A DNA stretch of 64,000 bases from Prevotella melaninogenica (GCF_018127965.1 NZ_CP072350.1:1240001-1304000); one strand, 5' to 3'. Shown: positions 27,741 through 37,658, counted from the first letter of the stretch. Numbers and translations are program-made. Notes: generated by a model from the letters alone, not told the origin.

Positions 27741-28673
27741 ATGGAAAAAGTAAAAACCCTTATAATTGGTAGCGGTCCTGCAGGTTACACTGCTGCGATT
27801 TATGCTGGACGTGCTAATCTTCAGCCAGTACTCTATTCTGGTCTGCAGCCAGGTGGTCAGTTGACCACCACAACCATTGTAGAAAACTTCCCAGGTTTCC
27901 ACGAAGGAATCGATGCTAACCAACTCATGTCAGAGATGCGTGAGCAGGCTAAGCTCTATGGTGCTGACCTTCGCGATGGTTCTATCGTAAAGGCAGACCT
28001 CAGCAGTCGTCCATTCCACCTCGAAGATGAGCGTGGCAATCAGATTGAAGCTGAGACAGTAATCATCGCAACAGGTGCAAGTGCGAAGTACTTGGGCTTA
28101 CCAGATGAGGAGAAATACCGTGGTAAGGGTGTGAGTGCATGTGCTACTTGCGACGGTTTCTTCTATCGTAAGCGCACCGTAGCCGTTGTTGGTGGTGGTG
28201 ACACTGCTTGCGAAGAGGCTATGTATCTCTCTGGTTTGGCAAAGAAGGTCTATATGATTGTGCGCAAGCCTCAGTTGCGTGCAGCAGAGATTATGCGTAA
28301 GCGTGTGACAGAGAAGGAGAATATTGAGATTCTTTACAATACCAATACACTCGGTCTCTTTGGTGAAGACGGTGTAGAGGGTGCACATTTGGTACGCTTT
28401 AAGGGTGAGGAGAACGAGGAAAAATTCGATATCAACATCGATGGTTTCTTCTTAGCTATTGGTCATACTCCTAACACCGACCTCTTCAAAGGTCAGTTAG
28501 AGATGGACGATCACGGCTTTATCATCACTAAACCAAAGTCTACAGCAACCAATATCGAGGGTGTTTATGCTGCGGGTGACGTGGCAGACCCAACCTATCG
28601 TCAGGGTGTCGTAGCAGCTGGTACAGGTGCAATGGCAGCTATTGAGGTTGACCGTTTCTTGCAGAAGCAGTAA
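27741..28673 (+). CDS. trxB: Thioredoxin reductase
   Basis: 310 aa. FAD-binding IIGSGPAGYTAAIYAGRA, redox-active CATC at about residues 134-137, NADPH-binding VVGGGDTACEEA, and the C-terminal FAD motif GVYAAGDVAD. It uses NADPH to reduce thioredoxin. A methionine sulfoxide reductase gene follows 109 nt later, beyond a terminator, so the two are a functional rather than an operon pair. Confidence 0.95.
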   Translation: MEKVKTLIIGSGPAGYTAAIYAGRANLQPVLYSGLQPGGQLTTTTIVENFPGFHEGIDANQLMSEMREQAKLYGADLRDGSIVKADLSSRPFHLEDERGNQIEAETVIIATGASAKYLGLPDEEKYRGKGVSACATCDGFFYRKRTVAVVGGGDTACEEAMYLSGLAKKVYMIVRKPQLRAAEIMRKRVTEKENIEILYNTNTLGLFGEDGVEGAHLVRFKGEENEEKFDINIDGFFLAIGHTPNTDLFKGQLEMDDHGFIITKPKSTATNIEGVYAAGDVADPTYRQGVVAAGTGAMAAIEVDRFLQKQ

Positions 28674-28690
28674 ACAAAACAAATATAAAG

Positions 28691-28734
28691 AAGGGTGTTT
28701 CAGAATCCAGCAAATTGGATTTTGACGCACCCTT
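28691..28734 (+). terminator. Terminator after trxB
   Basis: AAGGGTG (28691-28697) pairs with CACCCTT (28728-28734), with an inner AATCC/GGATT stem, starting 18 nt after the stop. A short T-rich tail follows. Confidence 0.65.
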
Positions 28735-28782
28735 TATTATCTCTTGCTTTTTTATTAATCACATTTATAAACACTACAAACT

Positions 28783-29886
28783 ATGCGTAACATTTTATCC
28801 ATATTATGCACACTGATTCTTCCGACCATTGTTGAAGCTGCCTCTTGTGGCTTACTGATGGCAGGAACAGCATCTTGCACAAACAAAACCAAGACAGCTA
28901 TGACACAAACTGATTCTATCATCGCTCCTAAGACGAAATTCACACGTCCTAACGATGCTACCTTACGAAAGATGCTTACCCCCGAACAGTATGCTGTAAC
29001 ACAGCAGGCTGCCACTGAACGACCTTTCACCAACGAGTATGACCATGAGTTCAGAGAGGGTATCTATGTAGACATCACAACTGGCGAACCACTGTTCTCT
29101 TCTACTGATAAGTTCGATTCTGGCTGCGGTTGGCCAGCTTTTTCAAAGCCAATCGACAAGAAGGTCATTACAAATCATACCGACACCTCACATGGCATGG
29201 TGCGTACGGAAGTGAGAAGTAAGACTGGCAAGGCGCACCTTGGGCACGTCTTTGATGACGGACCAGCAGCGACTGGGGGCAAAAGATATTGTATCAACAG
29301 TGCTTCGTTACGTTTCATCCCACTTGAAGAGATGAAAGCAAAAGGCTACGAAGCCTATATAAAATTAGTTAGACCAATGAAAGAAATATACGTGGCAGGT
29401 GGTTGTTTCTGGGGAACAGAGCATTACCTCAAGCAGATAGAAGGCGTTACGGCTACCGAAGTGGGCTATGCCAACGGTATTATCAAGAACCCAACATATG
29501 AAGAGGTTTGCACTGATAAGACGCAGTTTGCCGAGGCTGTGCACATCACTTACGACCCTAAAGCTATCAGTTTGGAGTTCTTATTAGGCTTATACTTTAA
29601 GTCTATTGACCCAACAAGCATAAACAAGCAGGGAAATGACCGTGGAAGTCAGTATCGTACAGGCGTTTATTACACCGACCCAGCCGACCTCCCAACGATC
29701 AAAAAGGTGTTTGAAGAGGAACAAAAGCAGATTCACGGAAAGATTGCCGTTGAGGTGAAACCGCTCAAGAACTTCTACACAGCAGAAGAATATCATCAAG
29801 ATTATCTTGACAAACACCCAACAGGCTATTGCCATCTGCCTGCAGCGCTCTTTGAGTATGCCCGCAAGGCTAAGATGAAAAAGTAA
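28783..29886 (+). CDS. msrAB: Exported MsrB-MsrA fusion methionine sulfoxide reductase
   Basis: 367 aa. An N-terminal hydrophobic stretch (1-26) suggests export. Residues about 52-190 are MsrB ([17 protein letters not shown], catalytic Cys in [11 protein letters not shown]). Residues about 200-362 are MsrA ([11 protein letters not shown] with the nucleophile Cys, [26 protein letters not shown]). MsrB comes before MsrA, reversed from the PilB-type order. Together they repair both S- and R-methionine sulfoxide. Confidence 0.92.
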   Translation: MRNILSILCTLILPTIVEAASCGLLMAGTASCTNKTKTAMTQTDSIIAPKTKFTRPNDATLRKMLTPEQYAVTQQAATERPFTNEYDHEFREGIYVDITTGEPLFSSTDKFDSGCGWPAFSKPIDKKVITNHTDTSHGMVRTEVRSKTGKAHLGHVFDDGPAATGGKRYCINSASLRFIPLEEMKAKGYEAYIKLVRPMKEIYVAGGCFWGTEHYLKQIEGVTATEVGYANGIIKNPTYEEVCTDKTQFAEAVHITYDPKAISLEFLLGLYFKSIDPTSINKQGNDRGSQYRTGVYYTDPADLPTIKKVFEEEQKQIHGKIAVEVKPLKNFYTAEEYHQDYLDKHPTGYCHLPAALFEYARKAKMKK

Positions 29887-29887
29887 G

Positions 29888-29932
29888 AAAAAGCTCTGGC
29901 AGGACTATTAAGTTCTCTGCCAGAGCTTTTTT
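29888..29932 (+). terminator. Strong rho-independent terminator after msrAB
   Basis: AAAAAGCTCTGGCAG (29888-29902) pairs with CTGCCAGAGCTTTTTT (29917-29932), with T-run. Confidence 0.9.
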
Positions 29933-30020
29933 ATTTATAGCTGCTCGATGAACTTAAAAGGACTATTCTACCATGCACTATCTATCGTCCAACAACAAGT
30001 TGGCTATCTCTTAACGACAT

Positions 30021-30078
30021 CTTGCAATGGTGTTAAGACTCAGCACCACTCGTGCTAAGCCTCCGCACCATCCGTGCG
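30021..30078. repeat. Triple 13-bp palindrome cluster 3
   Basis: CTTGCAATGGTGT (30021-30033, the weaker unit, as in the third unit of other clusters read in reverse), GCACCACTCGTGC (30043-30055) and GCACCATCCGTGC (30066-30078). Steps are 22 and 23 bp. It lies between the convergent msrAB and DUF1460 genes; the rest of that 300-bp gap shows no gene. Confidence 0.8.
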
Positions 30079-30194
30079 GGACGTCTACACGAGTATAAAA
30101 GGGACCAAAACAAACGCTTTACCACCATCATTCATCATCTTAGGAACAAATGAAAATCAGATAGAAGGGACTGTTTCTTAAGTTGTACGCATTA

Positions 30195-31181
30195 TTATTG
30201 AATACGCACAACACGTATTCCGAGATTAGCTGGACGAGCCATCATATAATTATAGAGCGTCTCTACAGGGTCAACAACCTTATTGCCGTTCTTCCTAAGA
30301 TTAGAAGCATTCATGAGATGAAGTCCATCCTTGTGCCATACAGCAAAGCCAAGATGTGTTGTATCCAACTCTCGCTTATTAGTAACAATCGCAAGGATGT
30401 CACCATCTTGCACTATCTCTCGAAGTAGTTTGCTATTGTTAAGCAGGCTCTTAGGGATATAGCGTAGCTTTGTTCCGTTGGTAGCGTCCTCCAACTTCTT
30501 AAGTTCAGCCACGCGCTCAGGATTATTCTTCAACATATCATATAGTCTTGCGTTCTGACTCATATAGTTGATTTTCAACGTCTGAACAGCTGTGAAAGGA
30601 GGATTAGGCGTGTCTATCTCTCTGACAAAACCCATTCGCTCATTATCTTCCAACCACCAATGGAAATAGTGCAGACGGTTTACATAACTCATCTTACCGC
30701 CACGATAGCGAACTTGTTCTAACTGCCGTACATAGTCAGAGAAACGTGTTTCGCCCTTCTTAACACAAAGTGTAAGAGCCGTAACAGCCTCAACATAGGT
30801 CGTACAGTCTAATCCATGAAGATTAACAACGAGTTTCTCATCCTCATTGATATCTAAGGTATGGGCAACGTAAGGCACCCCGATAAACTTTCGTGCAATC
30901 TTAATAATAAGCTGATCATTGGTAAGTTGCTGTCTTTGTGGTACAAACTCTTGCAACAACTGACAAACCAAAGCACTATCAGCCTTTGTATATGTGTCTA
31001 TATAGGTGGGTAGTGTGTCATTCTGTTCGGCTACAGATGCCTCAGGAACAGCACTTGCCATCTGCTCTGATGTCACAACTGTATCAGCAACTTGCTGTGT
31101 CTTTGCCTTCTGTTCAGGCTTTGCACCACAAGCAGAGAAAGCAAAGAGAGCAGAGAATATAAGTGAATATTTTAGTGTCAT
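30195..31181 (-). CDS. DUF1460 lipoprotein (predicted NlpC/P60-like amidase)
   Basis: 328 aa from the ATG at 31181, which yields a lipoprotein signal (FALFAFSACGAK-like, SALFAFSAC). DUF1460 features: FIGVPYVAHTLD, HGLDCTTYVEAV with the predicted catalytic Cys, THLGFAVW with His, and LMNASNL. Related proteins cleave peptidoglycan-derived or other amides; the substrate here is unknown. The neighbouring gene in the same direction is a DUF4421 outer-membrane protein. Confidence 0.85.
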   Translation of the reverse strand: MTLKYSLIFSALFAFSACGAKPEQKAKTQQVADTVVTSEQMASAVPEASVAEQNDTLPTYIDTYTKADSALVCQLLQEFVPQRQQLTNDQLIIKIARKFIGVPYVAHTLDINEDEKLVVNLHGLDCTTYVEAVTALTLCVKKGETRFSDYVRQLEQVRYRGGKMSYVNRLHYFHWWLEDNERMGFVREIDTPNPPFTAVQTLKINYMSQNARLYDMLKNNPERVAELKKLEDATNGTKLRYIPKSLLNNSKLLREIVQDGDILAIVTNKRELDTTHLGFAVWHKDGLHLMNASNLRKNGNKVVDPVETLYNYMMARPANLGIRVVRIQ

Positions 31182-31246
31182 ATTAATAAGTTCTAATTCA
31201 AAAAACAACATATCGTTAGACTACTAATGCTCTAACAATGTCTATT

Positions 31247-32452
31247 CTATTTTTCCTTCTTTCTTCCAAAGTTAAAACCTGCATAGAGATTAATACTTCC
31301 AAAGAAGTTATTGGTAGAGAAATTACTGCGACGATAATTATAAGCATGAAGGATAGTACTCATACCAACATACCATTTGCTATTGTTCCACACCACGCCA
31401 AAGCGTCCAATACCATCAACGTTAATATTACTAAACTTAAAATCGTTGATAGAAAAGGTACGCTGAGTAACGTCTCCCTTACTACGTTTATAAGCTAAAG
31501 CCAACGAAAGTGAACCTGCCAAGACCCAGTTACGAGCAAAAACCCAGTTATAGGCATAGCCACCACTGATAGAAATATCAGTGTACTTAATCTCACTAAA
31601 CATCAATGTACTGTCTATCGGATTGGCAGGAACCAGACTACCAAGACGATTTGAGATGACTCTATTAAGTTCTCCCCAATTGACATCAAGGCTATGCTGC
31701 GTATAGCCAATACCCAACAGCGGACTACCTGCTGAACGACGTTGTATCGTACTTTGGCTGAAAGCTGCTGGATAAGAGAATCGTCGATGATTGAAGATAT
31801 AATAAAGATTGAAACCCTTAATGGTTGAGGTCAATCCACCAAAGTCAGTGCCACGTATCGCATCCGTATTAATATCCTTCCCAAGATACAACTGCCTGAT
31901 TTTATAATCATTACCTGTCTTACGATAATAAATATCAAGTCCGAGCATCGAACTATATAAACTTAAATCATATTCTTGTCGAGGATTGTTGTTCTTGTTC
32001 CAAAAATCTAAGTGCTTTATATCGAGTGTGTAACCCAAGAATATCCAACGCCAACCGAAATAAGGTCCTATACGTACCGTAGCTTCAGGTGCAAAGGTGA
32101 TGCTTTGTTCTTTCGAACTACTCAAACGATACACCTCATAGGTGTTTGTATTCTGCAACATGAAAGCAAAGTTATACTTTTGAGGCTCAATATAAGAAGT
32201 GTCTATCTCATTGAAATGTTGGAAAAAGCCGCCGCCTTTGCCCGACTTCTGCTTAAACATGCATGAAGGTTCACCTCTGCGCATCCATCGCACAGAGTCT
32301 GTTGTCTGCTTGCTTGGAAGGATATCGCCACTATCTTTCCTAACTACTAAGCTATCAGATAGAGTCGTTGTAGGAAACGCATAAACCTTTGTTCCTCCTA
32401 AAACCAATAGGAGGAAACACAATACAAAGTAGTCGTTGAAAGTTAGCTTCAT
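31247..32452 (-). CDS. DUF4421 outer-membrane beta-barrel protein
   Basis: 401 aa with a signal peptide (ending GTKVYAF). Many alternating beta segments with aromatic ends (IGPYFGWRWIFLGYTLDIKH, GFNLYYIFNHRRFSYPAAFSQS, NLYAGFNFG) indicate an outer-membrane barrel. DUF4421 proteins are common in Bacteroidales, with unknown role. It lies upstream of the DUF1460 gene, 65 nt apart, so possibly one operon. Confidence 0.78.
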   Translation of the reverse strand: MKLTFNDYFVLCFLLLVLGGTKVYAFPTTTLSDSLVVRKDSGDILPSKQTTDSVRWMRRGEPSCMFKQKSGKGGGFFQHFNEIDTSYIEPQKYNFAFMLQNTNTYEVYRLSSSKEQSITFAPEATVRIGPYFGWRWIFLGYTLDIKHLDFWNKNNNPRQEYDLSLYSSMLGLDIYYRKTGNDYKIRQLYLGKDINTDAIRGTDFGGLTSTIKGFNLYYIFNHRRFSYPAAFSQSTIQRRSAGSPLLGIGYTQHSLDVNWGELNRVISNRLGSLVPANPIDSTLMFSEIKYTDISISGGYAYNWVFARNWVLAGSLSLALAYKRSKGDVTQRTFSINDFKFSNINVDGIGRFGVVWNNSKWYVGMSTILHAYNYRRSNFSTNNFFGSINLYAGFNFGRKKEK

Positions 32453-32493
32453 CTGAATAATTAAACAAAAACAAATGCCCTCAAGGGCTTTTC

Positions 32494-33477
32494 CTAAATC
32501 TTTCCGAGGATGCGATCCATCACCCAGTTGGTTGGAGTGGCACTAATACTCGTACAATCACACGCTCCATAACCCTGCATATCCTCAATAACAGACTTAA
32601 TAATAGGGAGTTGAACGTATGGAGGATTAGCGACCTCAATATCTCTTTCACCCTCACTGGTACAGAGGTGGATAGGTGCATAAGTATAAACAGAGAAGGA
32701 TAATCTGCCTTTTGAGCCATAAATCTCTATACGATCCTCACGTGCACTCTCATGAGCAGCAAAGCACCAAGCACCACTACCAGTCAAACCATTCTCAAAA
32801 CGGAAGACAGCATTTACCGTATCTTCGAGGTTGTAGAGCCCCGCACGATTAGCTGTGTAGCCATGCGCCTTGATAATAACACCAAATAAGTTCTGTAGCA
32901 GGTCGAGCTGATGAGGAGCAAGGTCATAGAAATAACCGCCACCAGAGATATGCGATTGTAGACGCCACGGCAGTTGCACGTTCTTTTCGTAGTCCAAATC
33001 GCGTGGAGGAACGGCAAAACGCACTTGCACGGTAAGTATCTTACCTAATTCACCACTATCAACAATCTCTTTTACTTTCTTGAAGTAAGGAAGATAACGA
33101 CGATAATAAGCAACAAAACATGGCACTCCCGTCTGCTCTGACACACGATTGATACGTACGCAATCCTCGTAAGAAGCCGCCAAAGGTTTCTCTATATAAC
33201 AAGGCTTTCCAGCACGCATTGCCATAATAGCAAAGGTTGCATGGGCAGAAGGAGGTGTAGCGATATAAATTGCGTTTACGTCTGAATCATCTACCAAAGC
33301 CTGTGCATCGGTATACCATTTCCGTATACCTTGACGTTCAGCATACGAACGCGCCTTTAACTCGCTACGGCTAAATACAGCGACGACATGTGAACCCATC
33401 ACTTCATTGAACGCAGGTCCAGACTTCTTTTCTGTCACCTCACCGCAACCAATAAATCCCCAGTTGATTTGTTTCAT
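32494..33477 (-). CDS. Gfo/Idh/MocA family oxidoreductase
   Basis: 327 aa. N-terminal Rossmann fold with WGFIGCGEVTEKKSGPAF, then IATPPSAHATFAIMAMRAGKPCYIEKPLA, the EKP motif near residue 95. The C-terminal domain has GGGYFYDLAPHQLDLLQNLFG. NAD(P)-dependent dehydrogenases of sugars or related compounds; the substrate is not evident. Its promoter may be in the duplicated 66-bp units upstream. Confidence 0.85.
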   Translation of the reverse strand: MKQINWGFIGCGEVTEKKSGPAFNEVMGSHVVAVFSRSELKARSYAERQGIRKWYTDAQALVDDSDVNAIYIATPPSAHATFAIMAMRAGKPCYIEKPLAASYEDCVRINRVSEQTGVPCFVAYYRRYLPYFKKVKEIVDSGELGKILTVQVRFAVPPRDLDYEKNVQLPWRLQSHISGGGYFYDLAPHQLDLLQNLFGVIIKAHGYTANRAGLYNLEDTVNAVFRFENGLTGSGAWCFAAHESAREDRIEIYGSKGRLSFSVYTYAPIHLCTSEGERDIEVANPPYVQLPIIKSVIEDMQGYGACDCTSISATPTNWVMDRILGKI

Positions 33478-33507
33478 TTACACATCAGTTATCTACAAAC
33501 GCATCGA

Positions 33508-33632
33508 CAAGAGCAAAAAAAGCTTGTTCCTACTTTGCCGAGTGCGGCTTATTTTCTGCAAAAATAACGCAAACGAGAGCAAAGGAAGCTTGCTTCTACT
33601 TTGCCGAGTGCAGCTTATTTTCTGCAAAAATA
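33508..33632. repeat. 66-bp tandem duplication, 2 copies
   Basis: Copies at 33508-33566 and 33574-33632 share GAGCAAA, ACTTTGCCGAGTGC and GCTTATTTTCTGCAAAAATA at an exact 66-bp offset. Each ends with CAAAAATA, which on the minus strand is TATTTTTG, a perfect -7 box facing the oxidoreductase gene. The latter has no other clear promoter. Confidence 0.75.
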
Positions 33633-33676
33633 CGAAAAAACTATCAACTGACCATTCATAGCTATTAACTTTTTAG

Positions 33677-33684
33677 TAACTTTG
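33677..33684 (+). promoter_or_regulatory. -7 box of engB
   Basis: TAACTTTG matches TAnnTTTG, 36 nt before the ATG at 33721. This excludes an in-frame TTG at 33682 as the start. Confidence 0.5.
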
Positions 33685-33720
33685 CAGGAAAAGCTGATTA
33701 TATCACATACTCTTCAAAAT

Positions 33721-34317
33721 ATGATTATCAAGAATTCAGAATTCACTATATCTTCACCTTCATTGTCAAAGTGTCCAGAAGATACAAAGGCAGAATATGC
33801 TTTTATTGGACGATCAAACGTAGGAAAGTCAAGCCTTATCAATATGCTTTGTAACCATAAAGGCTTGGCAAAAACCTCATCAAAACCAGGCAAGACGCTA
33901 CTTATCAATCACTTTATTATCAACAACGAGTGGTACTTAGTTGACCTTCCTGGCTATGGATATGCCAAAAGTTCAAAGACTGTAAGAAATAAGTTGGAGC
34001 AGATGATAGCCCAATATATCCTCCAACGTAAACAACTTGTAAACGTATTTGTATTGATTGATATCCGTCATGAGCAGCAGAAGATAGACCGTGAGTTTGT
34101 TGATTGGTTAGGTGAAAGCAATGTTCCTTTCTCTATTATCTTTACGAAAGCAGACAAGCTATCACCTGCCAAGGCAAAGTCAAACGCCCTTCTTTGGATG
34201 AAAAAGCTACAGGATAGATGGGAAGAACTTCCTCCTTACTTCATTACGTCTGCTGAAAACAAGACTGGAAGAGAAGAAGTATTAGACTATATTGACGAAA
34301 TCAATAAGACTTTATAA
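33721..34317 (+). CDS. engB: Ribosome biogenesis GTPase EngB/YihA
   Basis: 198 aa from the ATG at 33721 ([19 protein letters not shown]), the usual EngB start. G1 [10 protein letters not shown]2 TSSKPGKT, G3 DLPGYGYA, G4 TKADKL and G5 SAEN are all present. It assists assembly of the large ribosomal subunit. The next gene, an ABC-F ATPase, begins 9 nt later, so they are co-transcribed. Confidence 0.93.
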   Translation: MIIKNSEFTISSPSLSKCPEDTKAEYAFIGRSNVGKSSLINMLCNHKGLAKTSSKPGKTLLINHFIINNEWYLVDLPGYGYAKSSKTVRNKLEQMIAQYILQRKQLVNVFVLIDIRHEQQKIDREFVDWLGESNVPFSIIFTKADKLSPAKAKSNALLWMKKLQDRWEELPPYFITSAENKTGREEVLDYIDEINKTL

Positions 34318-34326
34318 TAGTACTTT

Positions 34327-36117
34327 ATGGCGCAGATACCCTATCTTGATGTCCAAAATCTAACAAAGAGCTTCGGTGCACAGGTCCTCTTTAAGGATAT
34401 CTCTTTCTCTATTGCAGAAGGACAGCACGTTGGACTGGTAGCACAAAACGGTACGGGAAAGTCTACTCTACTCTCTATCCTAACTGGAAAAGAGGGTTAT
34501 GACAGTGGTTCTATCATCTATCGCAATGACTTGCGAGTGGGAATGTTAGAGCAAAGTCCGCATTTTGACCCAGAAGAAAGCGTCTTGGATGCTTGTTTCA
34601 ACCATGAAGGAAATCCTGAAAGACTCCTAAAGGCGAAGCAAATCCTCACCATGTTGAAGCTCTATGACTTAGAACAACCAATGGGACAACTAAGTGGTGG
34701 ACAGCAGAAACGCGTTGCTTTGGCAAATGTTCTTATATTGGAACCAGACTTCCTTATACTCGACGAGCCTACGAACCATCTTGACTTAGAGATGATTGAA
34801 TGGTTAGAAGGCTATCTTTCTCGTGGAAATAAGACCATCTTTATGGTGACACACGACCGTTATTTCCTTGATAACGTGTGTAATACTATCTTAGAATTAG
34901 ACAACAACACGATATACACCTATCGTGGCAATTACTCTTATTACTTAGAGAAACGTCAAGAGAGAATCGACAATACCCGCGCTGAGATTGCACGTGCAAA
35001 CAACCTCTATCGTACAGAGTTAGAGTGGATGCGCCGAATGCCACAGGCTCGTGGACACAAAGCCCGCTACCGTGAGGAAGCTTTCTATGAATTAGAAGCA
35101 AAGGCTAAGCAGCGAATTGAAGAACGACAGGTGCGCTTAAAGTCATCAAGTGTGTATATCGGAAGTAAAATCTTTGAGTGTCAATATGTCTCAAAGAGGT
35201 TTGATGACAAGATAATACTGAACGACTTCTACTATAACTTCTCACGATTTGAGAAGATGGGTATCGTTGGTAACAATGGTACTGGCAAGTCTACCTTTGT
35301 AAAGATGCTACTTGGAGAGGTTGCACCTGATAGCGGTAAGTTTGATATTGGTGAGACAGTGCGCTTTGGTTATTTCTCACAAGAAGGCTTAAAGTTCCGT
35401 GATGACCAGAAGGTTATTGACATTATCACGGACATAGCAGACTATATCGACCTTGGAGGAGGTAAGCATATGACAGCTTCACAGTTCCTCAACTACTTCC
35501 TCTTCTCACCAGAACAACAGCACAACTATGTGTATAAGCTCTCTGGTGGCGAGAAACGCAAACTCTATCTCTGCACAGTCCTAATGAAGAATCCGAACTT
35601 CTTAGTACTCGATGAGCCTACCAACGACTTGGATATTCAGACCTTACAGATTCTTGAGGAGTATCTTCAAGACTTCCCAGGCTGTGTCATCGTCGTATCA
35701 CACGACCGATACTTTATGGATAAGGTTGTTGATCATCTCTTAGTATTCAAGGGTGAAGGAGAGATTCAAGACTTCCCTGGTAACTACACGCAGTTCCGTG
35801 ACTTCCAAAAGATGAAATCTAAGGAAGAAGAACAGCAGAAACCAACAAAGAATAGTAGCCCAACAGCAAACGAACCTAAGAAAGATTATCGCAACAACAC
35901 AAAGCGTAAGATGTCTTTCAAGGAGAAGCGGGAATACGAACAGCTTTCAGATAAGATTGCACAATTAGAAGAAGAGAAACAAAAACTTGAAGAAGAACTC
36001 TGCTCTGGTAATCTCTCTGTAGACGAACTTACAGAAAAGAGCAAGCGTCTACCTATATTAAAGGATGAGCTGGACGAGTTAGAATTTCGCTGGTTAGAGT
36101 TGGCTGAACTTGCTTAA
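34327..36117 (+). CDS. ABC-F family ATPase (Uup-like)
   Basis: 596 aa with two ABC domains and no membrane segment. Domain 1 has AQNGTGKST, LSGGQQKRVAL and LILDEPTNHLD; domain 2 has GNNGTGKST, LSGGEKRKLYL and LVLDEPTNDLD. A basic linker and C-terminal coiled coil (KFEEKREYEQLSDKIAQLEEEKQK-like) resemble Uup. ABC-F proteins act on ribosomes or DNA junctions. It follows engB by 9 nt. Confidence 0.9.
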   Translation: MAQIPYLDVQNLTKSFGAQVLFKDISFSIAEGQHVGLVAQNGTGKSTLLSILTGKEGYDSGSIIYRNDLRVGMLEQSPHFDPEESVLDACFNHEGNPERLLKAKQILTMLKLYDLEQPMGQLSGGQQKRVALANVLILEPDFLILDEPTNHLDLEMIEWLEGYLSRGNKTIFMVTHDRYFLDNVCNTILELDNNTIYTYRGNYSYYLEKRQERIDNTRAEIARANNLYRTELEWMRRMPQARGHKARYREEAFYELEAKAKQRIEERQVRLKSSSVYIGSKIFECQYVSKRFDDKIILNDFYYNFSRFEKMGIVGNNGTGKSTFVKMLLGEVAPDSGKFDIGETVRFGYFSQEGLKFRDDQKVIDIITDIADYIDLGGGKHMTASQFLNYFLFSPEQQHNYVYKLSGGEKRKLYLCTVLMKNPNFLVLDEPTNDLDIQTLQILEEYLQDFPGCVIVVSHDRYFMDKVVDHLLVFKGEGEIQDFPGNYTQFRDFQKMKSKEEEQQKPTKNSSPTANEPKKDYRNNTKRKMSFKEKREYEQLSDKIAQLEEEKQKLEEELCSGNLSVDELTEKSKRLPILKDELDELEFRWLELAELA

Positions 36118-36305
36118 CACCCTCAACCCTACTCTACCCAATGGGTTTCTCTTTATGAAGAGGTGAATAATTCACTCCACAATGTACATGGAAGAGTCTT
36201 CACTTCTCAAGAGACAATTCTTCATATCGGAAGTCCCGACAACAAAAAAGGTGTTCCCCTAATTTCTTTTAGGGTAATTCCATGAAGTGAATGAACAATT
36301 CCTAT

Positions 36306-36313
36306 TACCTTTG
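36306..36313 (+). promoter_or_regulatory. -7 box of the DKNYY gene
   Basis: TACCTTTG, 33 nt before the ATG at 36347. The -33 element is not clear. Confidence 0.4.
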
Positions 36314-36346
36314 CGGTATAACAATTAAGATAATAACTAATAAAAG

Positions 36347-36943
36347 ATGATTATGGAAAAGAAGAACTTTTATCGCCAGCTTCGCCTTAGTTGCGTAGTC
36401 CTTATGACAGTCTTTGCACTCAGTGCTTCAGCACAGTCTTCACGTCAAGTACGTCCTTACTCTTTCAATAAGAATGGTGTATTCTATGGTCGTCAACCAG
36501 TTATGGGAATAGACATACGCACCTTCGTTGATCTTGGGTATGGTTATGCAAAAGACAGATATAATGTTTATTTTGAAGGACAGATTCTTCCATTCGTTGA
36601 CCCAATGACCTTCCGTCTAAAGATACCAGGAAGTGTTTATCAAGGTGGCTATCCTGGCGATTATTCTGGCAACTATCCAGTTAACCCTCGTGATGAGTAC
36701 GACCCTTATTATAATGAAGGTTACATCGTTACTTCTAACGCAGTTCTCTATAATGGACGAAAGATTAGCAGTAGCGCAAGTAGTTTCAAGGATTTAGGTT
36801 GGGGATATGGTAAAGACGCATTCGAAGTCTATTATATGGGTAACAAGGTAAGTGGCGCCAGCAGTTCCAGCTTCAAAGTACTCAAAGATGGATATGCAGA
36901 AGATGCATTTGACACCTATTATCGTGGAAAAGTAGTAAGATAA
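36347..36943 (+). CDS. Secreted DKNYY-repeat protein
   Basis: 198 aa with a signal peptide (about 1-30, ending SASAQ). Repeats of the form GYGYAKDRYNVYFEGQ, GWGYGKDAFEVYYMG and GYAEDAFDTYYRG match DKNYY-family repeats, which build small beta structures of unknown role. A second ATG at 36353 is also possible. Its stop is 10 nt before the carbonic anhydrase start. Confidence 0.8.
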   Translation: MIMEKKNFYRQLRLSCVVLMTVFALSASAQSSRQVRPYSFNKNGVFYGRQPVMGIDIRTFVDLGYGYAKDRYNVYFEGQILPFVDPMTFRLKIPGSVYQGGYPGDYSGNYPVNPRDEYDPYYNEGYIVTSNAVLYNGRKISSSASSFKDLGWGYGKDAFEVYYMGNKVSGASSSSFKVLKDGYAEDAFDTYYRGKVVR

Positions 36944-36953
36944 TTATTCAATT

Positions 36954-37492
36954 ATGATAGATCAGATACTTTCTTATAACAAAAGGTTTGTGGCTGAAAA
37001 AGGCTACGAACCTTTTATTACATCTGGGCAACCAGATATGAAGTTAGCTATTGTCAGTTGCATGGACACCCGTCTGACGAAGTTGCTACCCAATGCACTC
37101 GGCTTAAGAAACGGAGATGCAAAGATTATCAAAGTCGCTGGTGGAACCATTCTTACTCCCTACGACTCTGTGATGCGCTCCCTTCTTGTGGCTATCTATG
37201 AGTTGGGTTGTCAAGAGATTATGATTATCCATCACTCTAATTGTGGTGCTTGCAACATGAATGCAGACCATTTCCTACATTTGATGCGTGAGCGTGGAAT
37301 CACGGATGAGGCTATCAAAGAGGCTGAACAGCAGGTTAATCTTAACGAATATTTGGACGGCTTTCATGATACAGAGGCAAGCGTGCGCCGTACAGTGAGG
37401 ACTGTTCAGCAACACCCACTCGTACCAAAGACATTGTTGTACGTGGTTTTATCATTGACTCACGTACAGGCGAACTAACACCCGTCGACTAA
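36954..37492 (+). CDS. Beta-class carbonic anhydrase, frameshifted near its 3' end
   Basis: About 178 aa if intact. Zinc-site motifs SCMDTR and HHSNCGAC are present, as in beta carbonic anhydrases that interconvert CO2 and bicarbonate. The uninterrupted frame ends at 37478 after PKTLLYVVLSLTHVQAN. The neighbouring frame instead reads the expected tail IVVRGFIIDSRTGELTPVD to a stop at 37492. One missing base at about 37425-37432 (PK[D]IVV) explains the shift. It follows the DKNYY gene by 10 nt. Confidence 0.85.
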
Positions 37493-37509
37493 CAAAGCAT
37501 CAAAATAGC

Positions 37510-37550
37510 TGAGACCCTTGTTGATAATCGCATATCACACAAGGGTCTCA
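37510..37550. terminator. Perfect 12-bp terminator hairpin shared by both strands
   Basis: TGAGACCCTTGT (37510-37521) pairs with ACAAGGGTCTCA (37539-37550). It follows the carbonic anhydrase stop and also ends the predicted minus-strand RNA at 37510-37653. Confidence 0.75.
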
Positions 37551-37653
37551 TCAATTACATACTTGACATTTAGATGTCACTGAGAATTCTCCCAGCTGCT
37601 TGTAGATTAAGATAACGTTTATATAGTTAGTTTTAATGTCATCTCCGACATTC
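37510..37653 (-). ncRNA. Candidate small RNA
   Basis: A perfect Bacteroidetes promoter faces left and a strong hairpin lies about 140 nt downstream. No ORF with a plausible start was noted in the interval. It contains further small palindromes (CTGGGAGAATTCTCAG, TGACATCTAAATGTCA). No known RNA family was recognised. Confidence 0.4.
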
Positions 37654-37658
37654 CGATA

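Noticed and set aside
33682..33720. Upstream TTG start for engB
   Set aside because: It overlaps the predicted -7 box; the ATG at 33721 gives the normal EngB N-terminus.
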